From Tragulus kanchil (Eukaryota > Chordata > Mammalia > Artiodactyla > Tragulidae), in assembly GCA_022376925.1 (NCBI GenBank), contig JAIOJX010000003.1, positions 33,676,874 through 33,740,873 on the forward strand: 64,000 nucleotides of DNA. Direction: 5' to 3'. The first letter of the stretch is position 1, and each line of letters begins with the position of its first letter. The notes beneath the pieces are model-generated. The model did not search any database and was not told the DNA's origin. It saw only the letters and a program-made list of their open reading frames with translations. This document shows positions 47,561 to 58,735 of the stretch, piece by piece. Position numbers and translations under genes: made by a program.

Positions 47561-49615
47561 AATAATTTTGTGTGAGTCTTTCATATTTCTACATCTTCCA
47601 GGTAGAGGCACTGGCTGCCTTTCTTCTGTACTTATCTTTTCAAAGATGTTTTTATAGTAGATGGCTTTGGGAGAGAGAAACAGGATCTCTCTCCAGAGCA
47701 GAAAGGTAGGAGTCCTTACGGACCATTAGAAAATGGTGGGTTTCCCTGAACCCGGGGCTCCACACCGCGTGCAGAGGCCTCACTTGGCCCTGTTTCAGTT
47801 GCCCTGCTGGGCCTGAGGCTCAGGAAACCGCACGAGAAAATGCTAACACTCTGGCTGCTGCTGCTGCTGCACCTGCTGTGAACAACACAGCTGCTGTCTC
47901 AGACAGCGGTCACGTGTCTTCCTGGTGCGTCCACAAAACTGCGACAAGCCACTCAGAGAGCTTGCGAGCAGGGTAAAATCCCAGACCACTGACAATTCTG
48001 AGGCCAGGGAAGTAAATGACTGTCTATCTAAAATGATGAGATTCAAAAAGCAATGTAAAGATTGAAAAGTAAGTAACAATCTCTCCAAAATATATTAAGG
48101 GAAAACCATTTGTATGGTACAGTATATCTGTGTACAAAAATAATATACAAATTATATTAGCGCCGTTGCTTGTAAATGTTGAGAAACTTCTCAGAAAGTG
48201 CACACAAAGTCTTTATCACTAATATTCAATATGAGCCTCCAATATTCAACACATATTGACAGAATACCCATTCTACCTAAGACTTTGCTTCCTGGGACTT
48301 GGGATAAAACAAAGATGCCTCCCTTAAGTCTATGTCCCAGAGAGGGGAACCAGACAGCAAATAAAGAGGTAACAAGTTTTACTTATATAATTATCAAAGG
48401 TGAAAATGCTCTACAAAACAACAAAGTTTAGAACGTTTAGTAAGGGTTACTAGATATGGTGGTCACACTGGCCTCATTAAGGTAACACTGAGCAAAGAAG
48501 AAGAAAGAGGTAAGATACATCAGCCAGGCGGACTTCCCATAAAGGAGTGCTTCAGGCAGAGTTGACAAGCCCATGCCAAGGTCCTAAGATAGAATCAGAC
48601 CTAGCATATTACAGAAATAGCAAGCAGGCTGACACCATTGAAACCACGGTGAATAAGGGAGAAAACAGGAAGAGAAGGTCAGAGAGTCCACTAAAGGACC
48701 CTGGGTTTCACTGAGTGAACTGGGAGGTCTTAGAGAATTTTGACCAAATAAGTGACATGACCTGATTTACAAATAGCATATATACATCTGACTGATGTCC
48801 TGAGACAGCCACTCCTTTACCAGAACAGGAAATAGCATATGCATGTATCACTGAGTCAATTACTAAGACAGGAAGATGAGGGAGAAAGGCCAGTGGAATC
48901 TTTGACCATCATTCCCAAATTCTGAGGTCTCATGTGTTCAAAGGACAAAAAAAAAGGAGCTGACAAACATAATTTTGAAGGCCTGGCAACTTGTGTGGTA
49001 TTTTTTTTTTTTAATTCCTTCTCCTAGTTCCTCCTTAGTTACAAGTCTCAGAGTCCTTTTAATTGGCTCCGATCTTCTCAGAGGGCAGTCAAATACTCTT
49101 TCTTTGTGTTTTTAACCTACCTTGAGTTCATTCACAGAGTCCCTAGACTGGCTAAGCTAATATATGAAAAATGAAGAGAAAAAATGATTTATCATTATAG
49201 TTTCCATAGAAAGGAAGCAGAAACATTGAAGACACTTCATGACCAATGAAGAGGTCAGAGGGGTGGGGTGACTTGAATGAGGAAGTCACAGGGATCGGGG
49301 TGGTGAGGGTTAGTGCAGGAGGTGCTGAAATCAAGATCAGAAAATGATAATCACTGGTTAAGGTAACGCCTAGGATGACCACAAGCTAAGACAGGGTGCA
49401 GGAGAAGACCAACGGAAATAGCCACGAGGAGGTCAAGGAACGCAGAAAGCAAAATTAACCAGGAGACTGCCAAAACACAGTGACACAAATTAGCAGTAGA
49501 CAGGAAATACTAAAAAAAACCCTACATGCAGTGAATACTATTTTTGATGTTATGGAAAAAGGCACATATCAAATACAAAAAATATTCTCAAAAGGAGAGG
49601 AGAACACTGTCTTAC

Positions 49616-49749
49616 TCTTTGAGATGTTTCTGCTGCAGCGGCTGCCATGGCGGCAGCTTTGGCCTTCTCAGCTTCATCGTACGTGGGAAGAGAGGTAGCA
49701 ACGCTGTAAGGAGGTGGCACAGGATAAAACTCACTGTAAACTTCTGTGT
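49616..49749 (-). CDS. NDFIP2: NDFIP2 exon 3 (copy with conserved Ala)
   Basis: Second copy of the 134 bp exon with the same splice sites. It encodes PPPYSVATSLPTY, agreeing with the known family sequence at the one position where the copies differ (plus-strand G at 49698 against C at 50808). The PPPY and LPTY motifs are the ligase-binding sites, and the Ala-rich segment links them to the membrane domain. 134 bp is not a multiple of 3, so inclusion of both copies would break the frame. Of the two, this copy is more likely to carry the correct base. Confidence 0.9.
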
Positions 49750-50194
49750 CTGAAGAGAAGGATTTTTAAAGAAAGACAATCATTAAAACAAATTAGTGTC
49801 ATTTTGCAGCCAGAACATAATTTATTAAGTTACAAGATACCACTAAAGACTATCACTGCCATTTATAGTCCTACGTAATAAGATCTATAACATAAATTAC
49901 TACTACATCATATGAGTGCTATATTTATTGAGAAAGGACTGATAATATCATTCAGAGGCAAATACACAAAACAAGAACATCAAGAATGAGACTCTGAAAA
50001 TGTGTACAACACAAGGTAAGAAAGTCACTACACAGGAGCCTCTGTGTGCCTACTGCTGTACTCAGAGAATGGACCTGCCCAAAATCTCACAGTCAAAAGA
50101 GTAAAAATAGCAAGACTACTACTAAAAAAAAAAAAAGACTGAAATAACACTAGCCATTGACTACACCACTTCTGAACACATGAAGCTTAACAAC

Positions 50195-50265
50195 TCTGAG
50201 GTTCAGAAAAGTCAGGTGATTTGCCCAATGTCACACAATCAAGAAGGGGCAGAGCTCCAGATACT
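50195..50265 (+). mobile_element. MIR SINE core
   Basis: TCTGAGGTTCAGAAAAGTCAGGTGATTTGCCCAATGTCACACAATCAAGAAGGGGCAGAGCTCC, the classic MIR core, weakly diverged. Confidence 0.85.
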
Positions 50266-50725
50266 CTCTCCCAACATATATGATATCAGCTCCTAAGCAA
50301 ATTCAGTGTTTCTCTTTGCTAAACGATGGATGATTTTTAACTCTTTTTCACTCTGATCGCTTCTCCCACTTTTCCCATCTCTACCTAGTTCTTTTGGTTT
50401 TCTTTTTTTAGAAGAATTTCTCCCTCCCTATATTTGAAGCTATTTTTGAAACATGATCTACAGAAGCATATTATAATAAGCTAATTTTTAAAAAGCTGCA
50501 ATATATATGTCCAACTTTCGTAAAAGTAAAATCATACACATAGTCAACCAATTGACTAAGACATGCTAGACCTACGGACATAAAAAACAGGTCGATGGTA
50601 AATGTTTAACACTACATTCCTTTTGTGATTTTACCTATCTTTAATGGACTTTCTTGATGTTATGGAAAAAGGCACATATCAAATACAAAAAATATTCTCA
50701 AAAGGAGAGGACAACACTGTCTTAC

Positions 50726-50859
50726 TCTTTGAGATGTTTCTGCTGCAGCGGCTGCCATGGCGGCAGCTTTGGCCTTCTCAGCTTCATCGTACGTGGGAAG
50801 AGAGGTACCAACGCTGTAAGGAGGTGGCACAGGATAAAACTCACTGTAAACTTCTGTGT
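50726..50859 (-). CDS. NDFIP2: NDFIP2 exon 3 (copy with Gly variant)
   Basis: 134 bp minus-strand exon entering in phase 1 and ending in phase 0. The acceptor is CTTCTCTTCAG and the donor is AGA|GTAAG. It completes an Asp codon and adds 44 residues containing the second PY motif (PPPYS), the LPTY motif shortly after, an acidic/basic DEAEKAK stretch and an Ala-rich run ending TSQR. This copy reads PPPYSVGTSLPTY because base 50808 is C on the plus strand; the other copy has the family-typical Ala. An ORF finder extends this frame upstream on the other strand, which is a shadow. Confidence 0.85.
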
Positions 50860-51303
50860 CTGAAGAGAAGGATTTTTAAAGAAAGACAATCATTAAAACA
50901 AATTAGTGTCATTTTGCAGCCAGAACATAATTTATTAAGTTACAAGATACCACTAAAGACTATCACTGCCATTTATAGTCCTCGTAATAAGATCTATAAC
51001 ATAAATTACTACTACATCATATGAGTGCTATATTTATTGAGAAAGGACTGATAATATCATTCAGAGGCAAATACACAAAACAAGAACATCAAGAATGAGA
51101 CTCTGAAAATGTGTACAACACAAGGTAAGAAAGTCACTACACAGGAGCCTCTGTGTGCCTACTGCTGTACTCAGAGAATGGACCTGCCCAAAATCTCACA
51201 GTCAAAAGAGTAAAAATAGCAAGACTACTACTAAAAAAAAAAAAAGACTGAAATAACACTAGCCATTGACTACACCACTTCTGAACACATGAAGCTTAAC
51301 AAC

Positions 51304-51374
51304 TCTGAGGTTCAGAAAAGTCAGGTGATTTGCCCAATGTCACACAATCAAGAAGGGGCAGAGCTCCAGATACT
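51304..51374 (+). mobile_element. MIR SINE core, duplicate copy
   Basis: Repeat of 50195-50265 from serial duplication 18. Confidence 0.85.
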
Positions 51375-53521
51375 CTCTCCCAACATATATGATATCAGCT
51401 CCTAAGCAAATTCAGTGTTTCTCTTTGCTAAACGATGGATGATTTTTAACTCTTTTTCACTCTGATCGCTTCTCCCACTTTTCCCATCTCTACCTAGTTC
51501 TTTTGGTTTTCTTTTTTTAGAAGAATTTCTCCCTCCCTATATTTGAAGCTATTTTTGAAACATGATCTACAGAAGCATATTATAATAAGCTAATTTTTAA
51601 AAAGCTGCAATATATATGTCCAACTTTCGTAAAAGTAAAATCATACACATAGTCAACCAATTGACTAAGACATGCTAGACCTACGGACATAAAAAACAGG
51701 TCGATGGTAAATGTTTAACACTACTTCTGTGATTTCCGCTATTATATTGACAGCATTTTCACATTTTCTATATTGTTTACAGTTTTACCTATCTTTAATG
51801 GACTTTCTTGCATTTTCAACAAGAAAACACTTTACACTCCAGCAAAATGTTTCCTATTGTATTTTAACGTCTATAGGTTTTAAAATGAGTATTCTTAATG
51901 CCATCAATAAGAGCTAAGGGTCTGAAGTTAGGCAATTTTAATAACAGGAAGTGGCATGCGGCAGTATAATACTAAATGTTATCCATCAAAAGGCACAAAA
52001 GACATAAGTTCTTAGAAAAGACATTAGGATATAACAACACCTCACACAGTCAAGTGAATAGATTTCTTATAGTTTTGAAGACTACAGCAGAAGCAAAACT
52101 TATGTAAAAACAATGATTATACATTTTAATGCAATAGCATTTAAATTATAAACTTTTAAAACTGGAACAATGAGAGCTTCCTTGGTGGACCAGTGGTTAA
52201 GAACCCACCTTGCAATGCAGGGGATTACAGGTTCAAGCCCGGGTCTGGGAAGATATCACATGCCTTGGGGCCACTAAGCCTGCGAGTCACAAGCACTGAA
52301 GCCCTCGCACCCTAGAGCCCATGCTCTGCAACAAGAGAAGCCACCACCATGAGAAGCCCACACACCGGAACTGGAGAGGAGCCCGTGCTCGCCACAACTA
52401 GAGACAGCCCCTAGGCAGCAGTGAAGCCTCAGCATGGTACCAAAAAAGCATCCAGATACTCTCTCCCAACATATATGATATCAGCTCCTAAGCAAATTCA
52501 GTGTTTCTCTTTGCTAACGATGGATGATTTTAACTCTTTCACTCTGATCGCTTCTCCCACTTTTCCCATCTCTACCTAGTTCTTTTGGTTTTCTTTTTTT
52601 AGAAGAATTTCTCCCTCCCTATATTTGAAGCTATTTTTGAAACATGATCTACAGAAGCATATTATAATAAGCTAATTTTTAAAAAGCTGCAATATATATG
52701 TCCAACTTTCGTAAAAGTAAAATCATACACATAGTCAACCAATTGACTAAGACATGCTAGACCTACGGACATAAAAAACAGGTCGATGGTAAATGTTTAA
52801 CACTACTTCTGTGATTTCCGCTATTATATTGACAGCATTTTCACATTTTCTATATTGTTTACAGTTTTACCTATCTTTAATGGACTTTCTTGCATTTTCA
52901 ACAAGAAAACACTTTACACTCCAGCAAAATGTTTCCTATTGTATTTTAACGTCTATAGGTTTTAAAATGAGTATTCTTAATGCCATCAATAAGAGCTAAG
53001 GGTCTGAAGTTAGGCAATTTTTAATAACAGGAAGTGGCATGCGGCAGTATAATACTAAATGTTATCCATCAAAAGGCACAAAAGACATAAGTTCTTAGAA
53101 AAGACATTAGGATATAACAACACCTCACACAGTCAAGTGAATAGATTTCTTATAGTTTTGAAGACTACAGCAGAAGCAAAACTTATGTAAAAACAATGAT
53201 TATACATTTTAATGCAATAGCATTTAAATTATAAACTTTTAAAACTGGAACAATGAGAGCTTCCTTGGTGGACCAGTGGTTAAGAACCCACCTTGCAATG
53301 CAGGGGATTACAGGTTCAAGCCCGGGTCTGGGAAGATATCACATGCCTTGGGGCCACTAAGCCTGCGAGTCACAAGCACTGAAGCCCTCGCACCCTAGAG
53401 CCCATGCTCTGCAACAAGAGAAGCCACCACCATGAGAAGCCCACACACCGGAACTGGAGAGGAGCCCGTGCTCGCCACAACTAGAGACAGCCCCTAGGCA
53501 GCAGTGAAGCCTCAGCATGGT
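51366..53521. repeat. Serial duplication 19 (offset ~1085)
   Basis: CCAGATACTCTCTCCCAACA occurs at 50257, 51366 and 52452. The first two belong to duplication 18 and the last two to this one. The copies end at CCTCAGCATGGT near 52438 and 53521. Confidence 0.92.
52173..52445 (+). mobile_element. CHR-type SINE, cut by a duplication junction
   Basis: GAGCTTCCTTGGTGGACCAGTGG to GCCTCAGCATGGT. It loses its tail at the junction of duplication 19; the complete element is at 53255-53550. Confidence 0.88.
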
Positions 53522-53550
53522 CAAAAAGAAAATAAACAAAAAATTTTTAA
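53255..53550 (+). mobile_element. CHR-type SINE, full length with target-site duplication
   Basis: Same element with its A-rich tail. AAAACTGGAACAATG lies directly before the head and again after the tail near 53553, a 15 bp target-site duplication. Confidence 0.9.
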
Positions 53551-53859
53551 AAAACTGGAACAATGGCATATATTTATCCAAAGAAATGAGATCTTTTCTT
53601 AAAAATAGATATGTAACACTGTAAATCAGTTATTCTCCAATTTAAAAAAATGTCCAAACATTTAAAAAAAGAAAGATATGTAAGTTTTTGAAAAGTTTTA
53701 ACATCCAAGATAGAAAAATTATCTGTGCCAATAACAGGTGAAAGTTGGGAAGAAGCCTCTTTATTTTTCTCTTGTTATTTTTACTTCCTTTTCTTCTCCT
53801 TAAGGCAGTGGCTGGTTCTCAACCACAGAATTTGAAGTCTAGGGAGCTCCAATCCCAGC

Positions 53860-53990
53860 GCTCCTTCTCCTTGGAAGCTGCTGTGACCTCAAGCACATTG
53901 CTTAAGCACTATGAAGTTCTACATCCCCATCTATAAAGCTGACCCATCGAGCCTACTACTTGCTATTACAGGATAAAATAGAAGAGTATT
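53860..53990 (-). mobile_element. MIR SINE, minus orientation
   Basis: GCTGTGACCTCAAGCACATTGC..CATCCCCATCTATAAAGCTGAC..GGATAAAATAGAAGAG follows the reverse MIR order. Confidence 0.65.
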
Positions 53991-54218
53991 CAAGAGGACT
54001 CTGTAAAAAGTAAAGCTTGATACAAATGTCACTTTTTATAACTGATGTGGTTTAGATCTATAAAAGTAGCCATAAAGTGACCTATGAAGAGCACAATCTC
54101 TGGGCTACTCATGTCTAAAATACAGCACTGACTGAGAAGCTGAAGAAAAACAGTATCAACAGTTTTCATTAAACTGAGACCCCAAATTCCAGAATTACTC
54201 AGTTCTTACGCTCAATTT

Positions 54219-54320
54219 GGAGAAGGAAATGGCAACCCACCCCAGGAGAATCCCATGGACAGGGAAGCCAGGCGGGCTATAGTTGCAAAGAGTTAGACAC
54301 AACTGAGTGACTAACACTAT
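54219..54320 (+). mobile_element. Bov-tA SINE 3' part
   Basis: TTGGAGAAGGAAATGGCAACCCACCCCAGGAGAATCCCATGG..AGTTAGACACAACTGAGTGACTAAC. Confidence 0.85.
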
Positions 54321-54849
54321 GCTCAATTAGTCAACAGTGGCCTTTTTGCATAAGTGAAAATATTTAAAATAGCAGGAATCACAGAAGAGATACTGAGAAT
54401 AACTGAACATCCAGGTGTCAGGGTTCACTTGTTTCACCACTGAAATTTACCCAACCTTTAGAAATGTCATGCTACCTTATCAAAACTACTACACACCATA
54501 GAAAAACAAGACGTGTCTCAAATCATTTGATGTTGCTTGCCTAAAATTTTGCTTTCCTAAAATTTTGCTTTCAACTTTGTTTTCCAACTTTTTGCTTTCA
54601 AAGAGTTTGCTTCTTTCAAACCAAAAAGACAGTGCATAGAGTTACAGATCACACCAAGAAAGCTGCAAAAACACTAAATATTAACGAATTTAAACCCAGG
54701 AAAGATAAGAACATGATGACAAAAAGTACACGAATATAGGTATGGATTACCTTCAAGAAGAAATATGTTAATGATATATTTCATTACAACAAAAATTGAA
54801 AGAGAAAAGCCACTTAATTAAACTGTAACATAACAAAACAACAACTCCA

Positions 54850-55385
54850 CGGGTTCTGGCCTGCTGGAGCATTTATTGAAAAGGGGAAGCCTGTCAAAGG
54901 AGGGGGTCTGATGGTAAAGGAAGAGGCTGGGTATAGCTGTGGTGGTTTTAAACCATGGTCTACTCTTTGAACGCTTCCTTGGATAACCTTGAGACTGACT
55001 CACTTCCAACTACGTGCATGCGGCAGATGTGACCCTAGAACTTTTGAGGCAGTGCAATCCATTCCATCTGGCTTTCTCTCAGAATGCCTGTTCTTAGAAG
55101 CCAGCCTCCTTTCAGTGAGGCGCCCAGGCTACAAAAAGAGGCCACCTAGAGATGTTCTGCCAACAGCCTCAGTGGAGGCCCCAGTTGAAGCCAGCGTCAA
55201 GCAGCCAATGTATGAATAAGGAGGCCTGCAGTCCCAGTTACCAACAGACAACAAACACTGGACACCCTAGCAGCCAACTTCAGCACGGAGCCCAGTTCAC
55301 CCTGCAAATCATGAGAATTAATACGTGATTGTTATTTTACTCCATCAGGTTTGAGGTAGTCAGTTAAACGAATACAGCCACAACA
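54850..55385 (+). mobile_element. MLT1-type (ERVL-MaLR) LTR
   Basis: TGGCTTTCTCTCAGAATGCCTGTTC..AGGCTACAAAAAGAGGCCACC..GTTATTTTACTCCATCAGGTTTGAGGTAGTCAGTTAAACG resembles old MaLR LTRs, which end in a conserved TTTTA..CCA..AAGTTT string. Non-coding. Left limit uncertain. Confidence 0.5.
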
Positions 55386-55644
55386 AAGGGACTGTAATTT
55401 CACTCTTCGCATCTTCCATCACAGAATGATTAACTTAGCATTACTCAGAAAATACAAATTGTGGCCAGAGAAACAGATGAGGGTAGTTCTTTAGAATGAC
55501 CTGAAAGTGTGAGAAGAACAGTAGCAAGCGGTAATCACGGCCTTGTATTCAAGAAACACTACCACGTGTCCACCATTCACACATGCTCACCACATTCTCT
55601 CTCACATTCATCATTAATAATACCTTGGTTTTTTTTTTGTTTTT

Positions 55645-55802
55645 TTAAACTTTTATTTATTTATTTTTGGCTGTGCTGGGTCTTTGTTGATGTGTGGGTT
55701 TAGCTGCTCTGCGGTATATGGGATCTTCCTGGCTTAGGGATTGAACCTGTGTCTCCTGCATTCGAGACGGGCTCTTATCCACTGAGTCACAAGGGAAGCC
55801 CC
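55645..55802 (-). mobile_element. CHR-type SINE, minus orientation
   Basis: TTTTATTTATTTATTTTTGGCTGTGCTGGGTC tail to TGAGTCACAAGGGAAGCCCC head. AATACCTTG occurs on both sides (about 55618 and 55803), a target-site duplication. Confidence 0.9.
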
Positions 55803-56193
55803 AATACCTTGTTTTTTAACTATATATAAACACATGCAAGTATGGGTATGTTTATCTATGCATGTGTATAGGTATTATATGTGTGCAATAATCTATATGT
55901 ATTTCTGTTTATTTCTTCCAAAAGTTACACGGTCAGTCCACTGAAACTGGATTCTAGTAAGCATAAGAATTTTTAAATTAATTTTTAAAACAATGAGACA
56001 CATAATGTACAAAGTAAATATTTTATAAACTATATTTAAAACTTGTCTTAAAAAAATCCATACAACCAAAATAAACCAAAGAAGCCCATTAACGGACTTG
56101 AGGTTATACAACACCATATTGGTAAAAATTAAAAAAAAAAAAGAGCTATTATTAAAAATATTCCTAACAGTTCCATACTACCAGCACCAGTAC

Positions 56194-56359
56194 CTGAAGT
56201 TGTAGGTACTTCCACGGTAATACTGCTGTAAGGTGGAGGGGAAGAGTCAGTCTCAGGCCCGGACGCTGCGGAAGCAGCCTGCACGGTCTGGGGCGCTGGG
56301 GCAGACGCTGACAGCTGCTCTGGGGCAGATGATTCTGAAGTATCCTCTTCATTGTGAAG
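56194..56359 (-). CDS. NDFIP2: NDFIP2 exon 2, duplicate copy
   Basis: Same 166 bp exon with the same acceptor (CTCTCAG) and donor (GTACTG) as 57273-57438, encoding the same 55 residues including PPPYSS. It belongs to the left unit of the duplication whose junction is near 56459/56460. Splicing both copies would add 166 bp, not a multiple of 3, and shift the frame, so only one copy can be real in a functional transcript. I infer an assembly duplication. Confidence 0.85.
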
Positions 56360-56723
56360 CTGAGAGAACAAGGAAAATGAAAACACTCATGTGAATTACC
56401 CTTTTTTTTAAATTTTTTAATTGAAGGACAATAGCTTTACAGAGTTGTGTTGCTTACTGCCACAACAAAGGGACTTAACACTCTTCGCATCTTCCATCAC
56501 AGAATGATTAACTTAGCATTACTCAGAAAATACAAATTGTGGCCAGAGAAACAGATGAGGGTAGTTCTTTAGAATGACCTGAAAGTGTGAGAAGAACAGT
56601 AGCAAGCGGTAATCACGGCCTTGTATTCAAGAAACACTACCACGTGTCCACCATTCACACATGCTCACCACATTCTCTCTCACATTCATCATTAATAATA
56701 CCTTGGTTTTTTTTTTGTTTTTT

Positions 56724-56881
56724 TAAACTTTTATTTATTTATTTTTGGCTGTGCTGGGTCTTTGTTGATGTGTGGGTTTAGCTGCTCTGCGGTATATGGG
56801 ATCTTCCTGGCTTAGGGATTGAACCTGTGTCTCCTGCATTCGCAGACGGGCTCTTATCCACTGAGTCACAAGGGAAGCCCC
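56724..56881 (-). mobile_element. CHR-type SINE, duplicate copy
   Basis: Repeat of 55645-55802 from serial duplication 20; one extra C near the head (TTCGCAGACG against TTCGAGACG). Confidence 0.9.
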
Positions 56882-57272
56882 AATACCTTGTTTTTTAACT
56901 ATATATAAACACATGCAAGTATGGGTATGTTTATCTATGCATGTGTATAGGTATTATATGTGTGCAATAATCTATATGTATTTCTGTTTATTTCTTCCAA
57001 AAGTTACACGGTCAGTCCACTGAAACTGGATTCTAGTAAGCATAAGAATTTTTAAATTAATTTTTAAAACAATGAGACACATAATGTACAAAGTAAATAT
57101 TTTATAAACTATATTTAAAACTTGTCTTAAAAAAATCCATACAACCAAAATAAACCAAAGAAGCCCATTAACGGACTTGAGGTTATACAACACCATATTG
57201 GTAAAAATTAAAAAAAAAAAAGAGCTATTATTAAAAATATTCCTAACAGTTCCATACTACCAGCACCAGTAC

Positions 57273-57438
57273 CTGAAGTTGTAGGTACTTCCACGGTAAT
57301 ACTGCTGTAAGGTGGAGGGGAAGAGTCAGTCTCAGGCCCGGACGCTGCGGAAGCAGCCTGCACGGTCTGGGGCGCTGGGGCAGACGCTGACAGCTGCTCT
57401 GGGGCAGATGATTCTGAAGTATCCTCTTCATTGTGAAG
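57273..57438 (-). CDS. NDFIP2: NDFIP2 exon 2 (copy nearest the 5' side)
   Basis: 166 bp exon on the minus strand, entering in phase 0 and leaving in phase 1. The acceptor is a pyrimidine-rich tract ending in CTCTCAG; the donor is CAG|GTACTG. It encodes 55 residues beginning LHNEED and ending VEVPTTS, plus the first base of the next codon. The segment is acidic, then Ala/Pro/Ser-rich, and carries the first PY motif, PPPYSS, which in this family binds WW domains of NEDD4-type ligases. An open frame runs on past the donor, so an ORF finder reports 85 residues there, of which the first nine and the last part are intronic. An identical second copy lies 1079 bp away at 56194-56359. Confidence 0.93.
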
Positions 57439-57479
57439 CTGAGAGAACAAGGAAAATGAAAACACTCATGTGAATTACC

Positions 57480-57725
57480 CTTTTTTTTAAATTTTTTAAT
57501 TGAAGGACAATAGCTTTACAGAGTTGTGTTGCTTACTGCCAAGCATCAACATGAATCAGCCATAGATATACATACGTTCCCTCCCTCCTGAACGGCCCTC
57601 CGGTCCCCCTCCCCATCCCACACCTCGAGGTTGTCACAGGGCCCCTGTTTGAGTTCCCTTAGCCTTACAGCAGATTCCCATTGGTTATCTATTTTACATA
57701 TTGGGATGTAAGCTTCCATGCTACC
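57480..57725 (-). mobile_element. Ruminant L1 3' UTR, minus orientation
   Basis: TTTTTTAATTGAAGGACAATAGC..ATGAATCAGCCATAGATATAC..CCCCATCCCACACC..GGGCCCCTGTTTGAGTTCCC..GGTTATCTATTTTACATA is the reverse of the ruminant L1 3' end. The first ~60 bp also occur at 56401-56460 through duplication 20. Confidence 0.75.
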
Positions 57726-57739
57726 AGCCTTTAATTTTT

Positions 57740-58735
57740 AAAGATCATTTCAGGTATGGAGATTATTCAAAAAACTAAGAATGGAAACACCATATGACCC
57801 AGCAATCCCACTATTAGGTTTATACCCTGATGAAACTGAAATTGAAAGAGACACCTGTACCCAGTGATCATTGCGGCACTCTATACAACAGCTAGAACAT
57901 GAAAGCAACCTAGATGTCCATCAATGAATGAATGGATAAAGAAGCTCTGGTACATATACACAATGGAATACTTTTCAGCCACAAAAAGAAATGCAGAAGA
58001 ATCAGTTCTAATGAGGTGGATGAATCTAGAACCTATTATACAAAGTGAAGTAAGTCAAAAAGAGAAGGGCAGGGGCTTCCTGGTGGTCCAGTGGGTAAAG
58101 AGTCTGCCTTTAAGTGCAAGGGATGCCGGTTGGATATCTGGCACGAGAAGATCCCACATACCACGGAGCGGTTGGACTGGTGTGTCCAATTACGAGCCAA
58201 CACTGGAGCACGTGTGCCCAGAGCCGGTGCCCTGCAATGAGAGAGGCCACTGCGACGGGAAGCCCACACAGGCCAAGGAGTTAAGATGGATCAAAATAAA
58301 TAAATGAAGGACAAATAAAAGAGGCCAAAATTAAAAAAAAAAAAAGAGAGAGAGAGAAAGAGAAGGGCAAGTATGGTATACTAACTCATATATATGAAAT
58401 CTAGTAAGATCATACTGATAAATACACATGCAGAGCATCCATGGAAAAAGTCATACAGGACAGACCTATGGACACTGGGAAGAGCAAAAAGTGGGCAAGA
58501 GATATGGAAAGAGTAACACGGAACTCTATACAATCATATGTAAAAGTGATAACTATGGTCAATACACTGTGGGACTAAGGGATCTTAACATGGGGGCTGT
58601 GAGACAGCCTGGAGGGGTGGGATGGGGGGAATGGCATATACATATGACTAATCTGGGATTATACATATCTGTAAACAGCAAAACTCTGTAAAAGCAAAAA
58701 AGCAAAATTTTTAAATAAGGAAAAAAATAAAATAA
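57740..58735 (+). mobile_element. Ruminant L1 ORF2 end and 3' UTR, interrupted by a SINE
   Basis: CATATGACCCAGCAATCCCACTATTAGG..CCATCAATGAATGAATGGATAAAG..CACAATGGAATACTTTTCAGCC..AATCTAGAACCTATTATAC, then after the inserted SINE GGTATACTAACTCATATATATG to the A-rich end. The ORF2 end is not intact as a gene, and the 5' part is absent. Confidence 0.8.
58072..58356 (+). mobile_element. CHR-type SINE nested in L1, with target-site duplication
   Basis: GGGGCTTCCTGGTGGTCCAGTGG to an A tail with AGAGGCCAAAATTAA. The 13-mer AAAGAGAAGGGCA flanks it at 58059-58071 and 58357-58369, the L1 target site duplicated on insertion. Confidence 0.92.

Larger units (their letters stand above)
47011..49615. other. 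NDFIP2 intron 3
   Basis: Between exons 4 and 3; the part up to 49543 is unduplicated. It contains a MIR-like piece, an L1 remnant, a short CTG repeat (47853-47870) and moderately GC-rich stretches (48280-48900, 49200-49450) with no recognised coding signal. Confidence 0.75.
49543..51810. repeat. Serial duplication 18 (offset ~1110), includes NDFIP2 exon 3
   Basis: TTGATGTTATGGAAAAAGGC occurs at 49544 and 50654. The end of the left copy (50610-50650) lacks about 60 bases present at 51720-51790. The copies differ at scattered bases, one of them in exon 3. Confidence 0.93.
50860..56193. other. NDFIP2 intron 2
   Basis: Between exons 3 and 2. It contains the rest of duplication 18, duplication 19, CHR and Bov-tA SINEs, a MIR and an MLT1-type LTR. 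54320-54850 is unduplicated AT-rich DNA where I see nothing. Confidence 0.75.
11115..57438 (-). other. NDFIP2: NDFIP2 gene, exon 2 to 3' end (exon 1 outside window)
   Basis: Minus-strand mammalian gene. Six consecutive coding exons read in frame across canonical GT-AG splice sites and give 229 residues matching NDFIP2 from the conserved LHNEED segment to the terminal RTRYFFLL. The related NDFIP1 ends differently, so the paralogue assignment is firm. The family protein has a cytosolic N-terminus with PY motifs and three membrane spans. It sits on Golgi, endosomes and multivesicular bodies and recruits NEDD4, ITCH, NEDD4L and WWP ligases through their WW domains. Exons 2, 3, 6 and 7 are each present twice because of the serial ~1.1 kb duplications, while exons 4 and 5 are single. 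The 3' boundary given is the candidate poly(A) position and is tentative. No CpG-rich first exon is visible up to base 64000. Confidence 0.93.
55377..57539. repeat. Serial duplication 20 (offset ~1079-1083), includes NDFIP2 exon 2
   Basis: CACAACAAAGGGACT occurs near 55379 and 56461, followed by a small difference. The copies then run exactly in step at 1079 through exon 2 to GTTGCTTACTGCC (56461 / 57540). Confidence 0.93.

Noticed and set aside
47846..47890. CTG/CAG repeat expansion
   Set aside because: Only about six uninterrupted units in an intron; too short to be notable.
57924..58307. 127-codon plus-strand open frame with WYIYTMEYFSATKRN
   Set aside because: It is the L1 ORF2 end fused to a CHR SINE, not a gene.
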